Source of the DNA: Paracentrotus lividus
Taxonomy: Eukaryota > Echinodermata > Echinoidea > Camarodonta > Echinidae
Assembly: GCA_940671915.1 (NCBI GenBank)
Contig: CALNVZ010003433.1
Span: 26,313,981 to 26,377,980, forward strand
Direction: 5' to 3'
DNA: 64,000 nt
The notes under the pieces are model-generated. The model was given only the letters and a program-made list of their open reading frames with translations. It did not search any database and was not told the origin of the DNA. Below, piece after piece: positions 1 through 10,200 of the stretch (position 1 is the first letter of the stretch; each line of letters opens with the position of its first letter). The position numbers were made by a program, and so were the translations under genes.

Positions 1-395
1 CTAGTGCTGCTGTTGATAATGAGTATGGTAATAACTGTTGCTGTTTAAGTTGTAGGGTATTAGAGGTATGATGATGCAGTGCTGCTGTTTGATGATGTGG
101 GATGGTGCATTATGTTGTTAGTTTGGTTGGTGGTTATAGAGGTGATGATGATGCAGTGCTGCTGTTTGATGATGTGGATGAGTGATTATTGTGTTGTTAG
201 TTGGTGGTGGTTTATAGAGGTGATGATGATTTGCTAGTGCTGACTGTTGATGATGCATTGATGGTGATTATGATTGTTGTTAGTTGGTTGGGTGGTATAG
301 AAGTGATGATGATGTAGTGCTGCTGTGATGATGCAGGATTGGTGATAATGTTGTTGCTGTTGGTTGGTGGTGGTATAGAGGTGAGGATGCATGGT
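1..395. repeat. Minisatellite, GAT-rich unit of about 80 bp, roughly five copies
   Basis: Diverged units recur: GATGATGATGCAGTGCTGCTG, then GATGATG, then TGTTGTTAGTTGGTTGGTGG, then TATAGAGGTG. Five units are recognisable, each with small indels. There is no convincing coding content; minus-strand open frames here are low-complexity Ile/Thr/Ser strings that follow from the repeat. Confidence 0.75.
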
Positions 396-419
396 GGAAG
401 TGATAATGGATTAGTCAAT

Positions 420-1320
420 TTGTGGTGGCCTAATTAGGCTAGGACAAGAAGACCCCCACCGGCCGTCGACAATGCGGCGGGTGAGTGTAGCGGAGGATGG
501 AGTGCACATAAGGAGAGACGGCGGGCGAGGAGAGGCCGGAAAGTAATGGGGAAGCAGGAAGGAAAAAAAAAATTGAGCAGGGGGAGACAACATGATGCTC
601 AGTAGAGCGCTGGAGAGCTGAAGAAAAGGGCAGGGAATAAAAGGATAGAAAAGGACAAAGCAAAACAAAAAACAAACAGGAAAACGTGAGCGATGTGCTT
701 GAGGGATGCTGAGATAAGAAACCAAGTGTTATGGGCCACAGGCACCAGATGTCTGTTGTATCTGTGTTCTATGTGTCTGTGTGTGTATGTGTGTATGTGC
801 TGGGGGAAAGGGGACAGGGGCGTCTATATATGTGTCATATGTTGTCCTATATATATGGGTCTGTATGGAGCAGGAGGACGGGAGGCAATGAGGATCTGCT
901 GTATATGTATGTATATGTATATATGTATGTATCTGTATCTGTATGTCTATCTGTATCGTATCTGTATGTACGTATGTGTATCTGTATCGACGGACTACGA
1001 CGACTAACACGACGAGACGTACTGCGTTACTGTATCTGTATGTATGTCTCTCTGTCCGTTAATGTATGTATCTGTATCTGTGTATGTATCTGTATCTGTA
1101 TCTGTATCTTATTGACGTGTATGTATGTATGTTGTATCTGTTGACTACGACGACGCCGTACGACGGCCGACGACGACGACGACTGTATTCTGTATTCTGA
1201 TCTGACTGTACTGTACTATCTGTTATCTGTATGTATGTATCGTATTGTTCTGTGCTGTATGTTCTGTATGTGTACGACGACGACGAGGTCCGACGACGAC
1301 GACGACGACGACGACGAGAC
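420..1320. repeat. Low-complexity DNA: TGTATCTG/TATG array then (GAC)n
   Basis: From about 420 to 720 the sequence is purine-rich and low in T, with nothing recognisable. From about 760 to 1260 it is a degenerate TATG/TATCTG array. From about 1273 to 1318 it becomes (GAC)n/(GACGAC)n. The open frames here (Tyr/Val/Cys or Arg/Asp strings) are products of the repeats, not genes. Segments near 720-860 and 1535-1620 share order and wording (AAG.GTTATGG, TGTATCTATGTTCTGTAT, TGTGTCAT..ATGTTGTC), so this block may itself be a corrupted duplicate. Confidence 0.6.
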
Positions 1321-2030
1321 TCAGAACAGACGACACGACGACGACGGCGACGACGGCGAAGAAGAAGAAGAACAAGAAGAGAAGAAGAGGAGGGGGGCAC
1401 GGACGCGCCACCCGCGGCCGGAGCCAACCACGGGAGGGATCCGGGAGGGGAGGACGAGGGGGGTGGGAAACAAAACCGAAAGAAGGAGGAGGGCGAAGAA
1501 GGAGAAATTAGTCTGTGTCACGGGAAGGAAGGGCCCAAGAGTTATGGTGTTGTGTATCTATGTTCTGTATTGTGTAAAAAAAGGGGGGGGTGTGTCATTA
1601 TATGTTGTCTCTGGCGAAAAAAGGGCAACACAGGCAGTGACAGCGAAGGCGACGGGGGAGCGTCAATGGCAAAAGGGGGAACAAGGGAGGAGGGGAGCGG
1701 AAAGGAGAGAAAAAGGAAAAGAACAGGCAGGGCAGGCCACAGGACGGAAGAAGGAAGCAAGAAGGGGCGGTGCGCCCGGAAGGCAGAACGGGGCGGAGGC
1801 CCGAGCGAGCGGCAAGAACAACAGAGAGTGAACGGCGGCAAAACAGGAGCAGGGAAAAAGAGCACAGAAATACGACCCCGCCCCCCCAAAGACCCGGTGC
1901 AACCCGGGCACAAGCCGGGGGGGGGGAAGGGGGTGCCCGGAGGGTGAGGAGGGAGAGACACGAAAACAGGCGGAGGACGACGACGGGGGGTGACCGAAAC
2001 ACCACGCCCCCCCCCCCGACAAAAAAAAAA
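1320..2030. other. T-poor, purine-rich sequence of doubtful quality
   Basis: This stretch is almost depleted of T and full of G/A and C runs. Its composition differs from every other part of the window except the T-to-G shadow block that follows. Long frames on both strands are Arg/Glu/Lys or Phe/Ser/Leu strings. I find no gene and suspect the same base-calling fault as in 2030-2800, although I could not identify an unconverted template for it. Confidence 0.5.
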
Positions 2031-2800
2031 GAAGAAGGAAAAAGAAGAAGAAGAAGAAGAAGGGGAAAAAAAGGAAGAAGAAGGAGAAGAAGAAGGGAAA
2101 GGCGAAGAAAAGAAGAAGAAGAAAAAGGGAAGATGAGAAGAAGAAGAAGAAGAGAGAAGAAGAAGAAGAGAAGAAGAAGAAGAAGGGGAAAAAAAAAAGA
2201 AAAAGAAGAAGAACGGGACAGAACGGGGCGTGGCAACCGGGGGTACCCAAAGCAACCCCCCCCCCCCGGCCCAGGACGGGCGGTGGGGGGAGAGCAAGCC
2301 CGAGAGGAGCAAAACGGGAAAGGGCCGGGAGCGGGAGGGAGGAGGGGGGAAAGGGAAAAGAAAGGGAAAAAAAAAAAAAGAAAAAAAGAGCGAGAGCCAA
2401 GCAGTGTAAGGCCCTGGAAGGAAAAGCAAAACAGGGAGAGGAGGCAGCGCAGGGGGGAGGCGTAGGACCAAAAACCAGGTCCCGAAAAGGGCAAGGAGAG
2501 GAAAAGGAAAAACAAGGGAGACAAGAACGAAAGGGAGGAAGGGGAAAGGGAAGGGAACAGCAGACAGGGAGGTCAGCGAAAAAAGGGGAAGAAGCAAAAC
2601 GCGGGGGATGAGCAGGGAGAGTGGGCCAGGGGAGGGGGGAAGGCGAAGAACCGGGGAACACGCGGGCAGGCAGACCAGCCAGGCCAGCCAGGGGACCGGA
2701 GGAAAAAGGGCCGCGACCAGCCGGGCGCAATAGACGAGACGCATAGCACGGTCGACGGCAAACTATACGGGCGCCGGGGAGGGAGGGCGGCGCGGCGGAA
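2030..2800. repeat. Near-complete T-to-G shadow copy of 2805-3575
   Basis: Aligned by eye to the next 770 bp, A, C and G positions agree while nearly every T of the right copy is G here. Examples: GATCGAATATCCAAGCA becomes GAGCGAGAGCCAAGCA; CCTGGAATGAAAATC becomes CCTGGAAGGAAAAGC; AACAATTGAGACAATAACG becomes AACAAGGGAGACAAGAACG. C runs, GAA runs and CCAGCCATGCCAGCA/CCAGCCAGGCCAGCCA stay in register with an offset of about 760-780 bp. No natural process converts only T to G this completely, so I read it as a sequencing or assembly artefact. Confidence 0.8.
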
Positions 2801-2804
2801 GGGC

Positions 2805-3575
2805 ATGGGAAGAGCGGCGAAGAAGAAGAAGAAGGGGAAAAAAAGAAGAAGAGGAGAAGAAGAAGGGAAAGTCGAAGAAGAAGAAGAAGAAGAAAAAGAA
2901 GAAGAAGAAGAAGAAGAAGAAGAAGAAGAAGAAGAAGAGAAGAAGAAGAAGAAGGGTAAAAAAAAAAGAAAAAGAAGAAGAACTTGACAATAACTTGGCT
3001 TGTCCAACCTGTGTGACCCCCAAGCAACCCCCCCCCCCCCTTCCCATGACGGGCGGTGTTGGATGATCATCCCCTATAGTAGCAAAACTTGAAAGTGCGT
3101 CTTATCGTTATTGATGATTTTGTGAATTGAAAAATAAATGGAAAAAAAAAAAGAAAAAAAGATCGAATATCCAAGCATTTAATCCCTGGAATGAAAATCA
3201 AAAACATGATATTAGTCATCGCATTTTTTATTCTTGATGACAAACCATTCCCTAAATGGCAAGGAGAAAAGGAAAAACAATTGAGACAATAACGAAATGT
3301 ATTAAGTGGAAATGTAGGGGAACATCATACATGTTATCATCTAAAGTGGAATAATCAAAACTCTTTTAGAGCAGGGAGATGTTGCCATTTGTAGTTTTTT
3401 AATTCATAATAACCTGGGAACACGCTTTCATTCATACCAGCCATGCCAGCAGTGGACCTTGATTAAAATTTCCTCTACCAGCCTGGCGCAAGAGACTAGA
3501 CTCAATCACTGCTACGTCAACAACTTTCTCCGGTGATTTGATTTCGTGGCTTCGTACGTGCTTGAAGAGCGCAGT
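2805..3575. repeat. (GAA)n tract and 5' flank of the P3H gene; template of the shadow copy
   Basis: About 2816-2985 is a GAA/GAAGAG microsatellite. It is followed by a 12-14-base C run near 3030 and then normal AT-rich sequence from about 3060. This is the intact version of 2030-2800. Its right part is the likely promoter-proximal flank of the P3H gene. I saw no TATA box or other definite core promoter element between 3440 and 3677. Confidence 0.6.
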
Positions 3576-3677
3576 GCCACCAGTAATTTCACATACTCGC
3601 CAAGCCGGTGGATGCGGGGGAGTAGCTCATATCAGCCCGTTTGCTAGCGAGGCCAGTTCCATATTTCTGCTGCATAG

Positions 3678-4250
3678 TTGGAAGAACTTTTCAGGGGATG
3701 TTGTAAGCTAACTTTCTTCGTCGCCAGCTTTTGCCGTGTCTTTTGCCCTTATTCTCTCAAGGAACCAATGTACCTGTGTTACGTCATGGCACAAATAATA
3801 TCAATCACATCGCTCTTTGCTTTTATATTCATAAACTATCAGTTGTGGAGATCAGTGGATTCGACTTTATATGCACATCTCGGGGACTCCTTTTTGGAAC
3901 AAGAAGTGACGTATGATGAACTCTACCAGAGCGGCATGCAGTCGTACACAAACGAGGACTGGCCGGGAACAATATTTTTCTTCGAGAGAGCTCTCCAAGA
4001 ATTTGATTATTTTCGTGCAAGTTTAACAGAATGCAGACTTAAATGTCAAAATGTGTCTCATATTTCTTCATCGGGCAACGACGCGCTTTCCGAGTTAAGA
4101 GTTTTTGAAGCAGTTTTTAAAAAGGCGGACTGCACGCGGAGATGTAAACTGAAGAAGTTGGGAGGTCGGAGTGAGAGGATAGATGATGGTGTCACGGATA
4201 AGTTTTTGAGTATGACACCTTATAGCTACCTCCAGTTTGCCTATTATAAA
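3678..4250 (+). CDS. P3H: P3H exon 1: signal/anchor segment and first TPR-like block
   Basis: The frame is open from ATG 3678 to donor AAA|GTAAGT, phase 0, 191 codons. Residues are numbered from that Met. A hydrophobic segment lies at about 38-55 and suits a signal peptide if translation starts at Met31 (3768) or Met37 (3786). From Met1 there is an earlier hydrophobic stretch at 8-25, so the start is not settled. DELYQSGMQSYTNEDWPGTI (80-99) resembles the leprecan TPR motif. CxxxC motifs lie at C119/C123 and C152/C156. MTPYSYLQFAYYK closes the exon and matches the family's PYNYLQ.AYFK. A pyrimidine-rich run ending in AAG just before 3765 could be an acceptor, in which case the true exon is shorter. 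Confidence 0.85.
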
Positions 4251-7200
4251 GTAAGTTGATAATTTTCAGAACACTTGTAAATCATAGAAGATGCCTGGGA
4301 TGAGTATGTAGTTGCCATGGTGATGTGAGGGTGATGATGATTACAATTATATGGTAATGGGTGAGGATGATGGTGGTGGTGATGATGCTGATGATGATGA
4401 TGATGATTATGAAAGGTGGTGATGCAAGTGGTGGTGGTGGTGGTGGTGGTAATAATGATGATGATATTGATGTTGATGATTGTGATGATTGGGACTGATG
4501 ATAATAAATATGATGGTTGATTAGTGATTTTTTATGATGATCATCAATGATTGTGTGTAAATGTTGAACCTGATGGTGGCACAATCGATCTGATATCTGG
4601 ATGATGGTGACTATGGAGCCGGTGCTGATGAAGGTAATGATGATGATGAAGGTGATGGTAATATTGGTGATGGTAATGATGAAGATGGTGAATGGTGGTG
4701 GTGGTGGTGGTGGTGGTCGCGGTGGTGGTGATATTGGTGGTGGTGTTTGTGATGATGATGGTGGTGGTGGTGGCGATGGTGGTGGTGATGATGGTGGTGG
4801 TGATGATGATTTGATGATTTTGATGATGGTGATGATGAAGGTGATGGTAATTATGGTGATGATGATTTTTTTTTTATGGTGGTGATGATCATGATTTTTT
4901 CTATGGTGCTGATGGCGAAGTAATGGTGGTGGTGGTGGTGATGATGTAGTAGGGTGGTGTTGATGATGATGATGATAATGAACATGATGGTAATAATTGT
5001 GGTGATGATGGTGAAATTGGTGATGCTGGTGGTGGTGATGATGATGGTGAATAAGGATGGTGATGATTGTGATGATGGTAGTGGTGGCAGTGGTTATGCT
5101 GATGAAAGATGATGGTAGTAATGGTGATGATGGTGATGATGATGGTGATGGTGATAATGGTGGTGATGATGATTATGTAGGTAATGATGATGTTGATGAT
5201 GATGATGATGATGAAGATGATTTTTTTTTTATGGTGCTGATTGCAAAAGTAATGGTGGTGGTTGTGGTGATGATAATGGGGATAAGGTGATAATGTAAGT
5301 TGGTGGTGGTGATGATAATGATGATAATGAAGATGATGGTAATAATGGTGGTGACAATGGTGATGATGTAGGTCATAATGATGTTGATGATGGGGATGAT
5401 GAAGATGATGGTAATGATGGTAATGATGATGAAATGTGAAATGTGATCATGATGATGAAAGTGGTGGTGGTGGTGATGATGATGATGATGATAGTAACAC
5501 TTGATGATGGTGATGGTGACTAATAGGGATAATGATGGTGAGAATTGCAAGTTCAATGTAAATGTTGAACCTGGTGATAGTATTATTGATGTGGATGATG
5601 TTGATGGTGATTGTTATGATAGAGATGAGGATAAATGCTGATTAGATTGGTGATATGTTGATGACATTTGTCTACATGTGGGTCTACATGCTGAACCTGA
5701 ATGATGGTGGTACTATAATTGACGTGAATGATAAGGGGGACTATCAGTTCTTAAAACAGTAGCACTGTTGAAATATCTTGAGTACGAATGACCATTCTTT
5801 TAGGGAGTTACATTATTAAGGTGAATATATCCATTCACAAAAACACTAGGATGCAAGTTCTGACAATGTATCCAAAATATATTTTTCTTTTCCGGGAGTT
5901 TGTTTCAGTGTCCTATAGAAATTTGCAACCGGATGTACCAAGAAGAATTCAGATCTCATGTAATCCCACAAGTTATACAGCAGACAAGCCAGACTGGCTT
6001 GTGAAACAAAAAAGTGTCTACTCCCAAAACACACCCAGTGAACTTTTGAGGTCAAAGGTCAGATGAAGATCTATTTGCAGGTGTCAGGTGCCTAGTCTGT
6101 TTCCAAGATGTTTGGAGATAAAATATTGCTGTTGTTCAAAAAATTTGTTTGGCCAATGTTGAAATTAAAAAAAATCTACCTTGAATTAGTTGCAACAGGG
6201 TTACAATTTCTATTTCAGTACTTTCAATTTGTCTAAAACTATATCATTAGCTCTGAAAGAAATTTCATATCATGATCATGTGATGGACCATAAAATGGCC
6301 TTATTTTGCCCAGAAATTAATAAGAATAATGTCTTCAGTGGTATATTGCCACTGTTATCTAGATATTTGTTACTGAAGATAGACTTGTTTAAGCTTGCCA
6401 TTTATATGGACATTTGGGAATTGCTACCCCCCCCCCCAAAAAAAAAAATGCAATGCACCATTTTTACTATCTTTCCTCCCCCCCCCCCCTCACTATTGCT
6501 ATGTATGTAGGCCTACATGTACATGTAAACATGAATCCTACTAGTACTAGTAGGATTTTCAAAAAAAATGTCTATTTTCATTGTTTTGAATGGCTATTTC
6601 GGAATTTTATAAGCTTTCCATAGGCTAAAATGTATGGCTAATAACAAAAAAGAAAAATATCAAAATTTGCGGAGATATAGTCTCAGAGGTGTCAGGTGTT
6701 TAGTCTGTGTTGTCCAGATGTTCAAAGATTAAATGAGATTTTGGGAACATTGCCCCTGGGATAGTACTTCATATTCATATGAACAATGAGTCCAGAAGAT
6801 CCAAATCATGATGTATGGCATGCACATTTTAGAATTCTTTCAGAACTTTCCTGAAATTTTTATTTTTTATTATTTTTTTTTCAAAGAGAGATCAGACTAG
6901 TTTTACAAATCAGTGTATAATTTTCATTTGTGGTATTTATGATGATAAACTGCTGTGTTTTATTATTCTGTTTTTAGTTGTTTTGCAATATTTTTTTTAC
7001 AATTTATTTACAGATGATAGTTGCTCCCCAGACCCTTTGCCTGGTCAAAATAGGGCAGAAATGCACAAAATTAGAAGGGAAATTTGTAACATATGGCCTT
7101 AAATGTATTAGTGATGATAGACAGGGGGTGAGCTTTTTCCTTCAGCGTATATACAGCTTTGATCTTGCATTTCAAATTAAAGGATATTATATTATAAATG

Positions 7201-10200
7201 GGTCTGTTAGATCCCAAATTTCCAAGGTCTTCTTTATCCCAAGCAGTTAAGAATATAAGGTCTAAATGTCTTCTCTTCAAAATGGCACTAAATATACATT
7301 CTTAAACACTTCGGACTCCTTGCAATTGACAATCTATTAAAATTGAAATCAAATGAATCATCTGTGTGAATGAAAATTTAAAAAAATACCCCCAAAATAT
7401 GCAAAGATATACGAAAGATAAGCTGAAATCTTAGGGAAGTCATTGAGACTGATTTTCATTTTTACTTGATAGGCCCTAAAGTTTAAAGTAAGTTTTCAAT
7501 TAATTTAAATACCACTTGTAAGTTGTACTATGGAGGCCTATCAACTGGGTGCCAGCAACATTATTGTTTGGGCTTTGTGAAATGTTAATAAAAGGCCGTT
7601 TCTTTCTTCTTCTTTTTTTCAGAGTGGTCTATATGAACAAGCCGTTGCTGCAGCTTACACATATCTTCAATGGCATTCCGATGATGATGTTATGCAGAAC
7701 AATCTAGATTATTACAGGAATGTGCATGGTATAGATGATAGTCAACTAGTAAATTTAGAAGAAAAACCTCACCATGTAAGTATTGATCCTCAAAATACCT
7801 TTTCTTTACAATAGCATTTTCAACGAGAAAGGGGTCCTAAAGAAAATATCTATACATGTAGATGCAAAATTGATATGGCCTACATGGATGACATACAATG
7901 CACAGTATAAGTAGGGATGTCCACTAAAATTTTAAGTTATTTTTAAGTTGTTTTTGCTAGGCTTATTGGATAGAGCATTTTAAAAGAAAGATTTTGGTAG
8001 TTGAATTATCACAATTGGATGTTCCATTTCAAAGATATGACCAAAAGAGTGTCTCAGATTACCAATGAGCTGCTAGAACACTTTTTTACAAGTTTCAGAC
8101 AAAGCCAGAAAATGCAATAAAAGCTCAAGTTTATGGTCCTTTTGTCTTTGATTTATTCAACCAAATCATACCAAACATTTTCTATGTGTGTATCAACATG
8201 AAATGAGATTATAGTAACATAATTGAGGCGTATGAGTAGATTATACAAAAAGTTATGGCAGTACAAAACTGAGGGTTTGACAGGTATGTTACCGTATGTG
8301 ATCCAATATGACCACCGTGGAAAAATACTCCATAGGGCATGTTTCAATAGGAACACCCTAGACAATAGGCTATTTCATGGTGGTGTGGCTCAGAGCTGAG
8401 TGTTGGAGAGGGTAGAGTAATTTAAAAACTTAAATGGCCAGTGGTAAACGTTGTTCTTTGTTTTTCACCCCAATACATTTTTTGTTCAAAAATAGTTACA
8501 TTTTATAGATATCCACTTTTCCTTATCTGAATCTATTCCAATCATGAGAAATTCCAGTCATAACACACATCACACACAAGCATCACTTTGAACACGCTGT
8601 AGTTGTTTTCATATCAATTTTTTCAACAGGAAAAGTTGATCACCTGCTGAGGTATTTTCCAAAGAAGAAACTGACCAATTAGGAATAAAAATGATTGATA
8701 TTTACCACTGGCCAAATGACAATTTCGTAAGCTGTTTTTTATTGAAAATTTTGCTATTCCTCTGCCTATGTATTATTGAGTAGGCAGTGCATGGGTCATT
8801 GTTTGCATTGTAAATGCATGGGTGACTACATCCATACAGTGAAGTGGAAACCGTTCTAGTGGCTTTTTGCTGTTGTGTGGCCATCCCTAGTATAAGCATG
8901 GATACTCCATGGTATAAGTAAGGGTTCACTTGGACGCTGATTTTGGTGAATATTACAGCATTTGGATAATTGTTTGTTAATTTGCTTGTTCTTGTGTATT
9001 TTCGTTAAAAAACAAAATGGTACATAATTCATAATAAACCTTAAAGAAAAAAAAAAACATGAATTTACGAAGGATAGCCCATTTCACTATCATTGTACAA
9101 CTACCACTGTTCTTCCATGGGTCCTTACATTGTGGTGGTAAACAATGATTATTGCAGGTTTTTTAGCAGTCTGGTATGAACAAATTCCAAATAATAATAA
9201 TAATTTACTGTTTTGTTCATGAAAGAAAGAGCCATCATTTTGGCTAGGGCTGAAATTGTGATTTACTTCAATAGAAATATACATTTGCCTACCATTGCTA
9301 TTTGACCTCAAATCGCCATAAATCGAAAATTGCACCGAAAATTTTTGCCTATCATATTGGCTATTTACCCCCACCCCCCATGAATGGCGCCCTCCATTGG
9401 GAGGATGCGGCCGCGCGCGATCTAATACTCTTCCTCTAATCTCTTCGCCTCCGTCGAGATAAGTCGTACATTTTTGCCTGCGCCCAAAATAGCGTGTTTT
9501 TCTCCCTTTTGGGACTACTTTGCGGTTTTTTGCGAGGTTTAACTTCTCAGGATAATCATATTGAGTTCTGAGCTTTATTTTGGGGTCTAGTTTTTTGGTT
9601 TTGCCGAGATTTTGATAGTTTTATCTCTCGGTGATCGTTTACTTTTTCTCGCTCTCTCTCCCGTAGACTTTCGTACGTTCCTTACTGTGTGTATGTAATA
9701 CGTGTCGTAGTTTACGTTTGAGTGTTGTGTGTGTTGCGGTGCACAGCTTGTTTGTGCTCCGCTTCTTGATAGAACCCGCCTATTTACCCCCTTTTGTGTA
9801 TTAACACTTTCTCTCTCTTCTTATTTTCAGATTCATCATGTCTAATTTTCTTCTCGCGCTGCTTCATATAAAGGAAGCGGGTGAAGAAATTAGCGAGCAA
9901 GCGGTTTCTTCGGAGAAGTCCCCCCTTGCGGGGGTGAGAGGCTTGTCGTTCGAGGAGCGTTGGACGCTGTCCTTCCGCCTTCTTCACCACCTCGAACTTC
10001 GGTGAGTATTATTGGGTCGAACACCGGCGGACAAAGCCTAGCTGCTCGGAATTCGTCGGTCCCTCAGAGTACGGGACCGTTGATGACCGACGGACTGGGC
10101 GGCGTCCAGGACGATGACGATTGGCCCTCGCGCCGGATCCGATAGTCCTTTGCCACGTCGATCAACGGGAGATCTAAAACGGTTCTACATCGGTTTCACA

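Larger units (their letters stand above)
4251..7622. other. P3H intron 1: non-coding
   Basis: Starts GTAAGT after AAA and ends in a T-rich tract with TTTTCAG at 7622. The first 1.4 kb is GAT/GGT low complexity, annotated separately. The remaining AT-rich part carries C/A homopolymer runs near 6427-6448 and 6478-6490, a 24-bp perfect palindrome at 6534-6557, and no recognisable gene. Two passages (6061-6110 and 6678-6722) share AGGTGTCAGGTG..TAGTCTGT, so a short dispersed duplicate is likely. Confidence 0.75.

Noticed and set aside
1231..3070. Long open frames on both strands (up to 454 codons) in the first 3 kb
   Set aside because: They are Phe/Ser/Leu/Pro or Arg/Glu/Lys strings generated by GAA, GAC and C/G runs and by the T-depleted block; there are no domains or splice logic.
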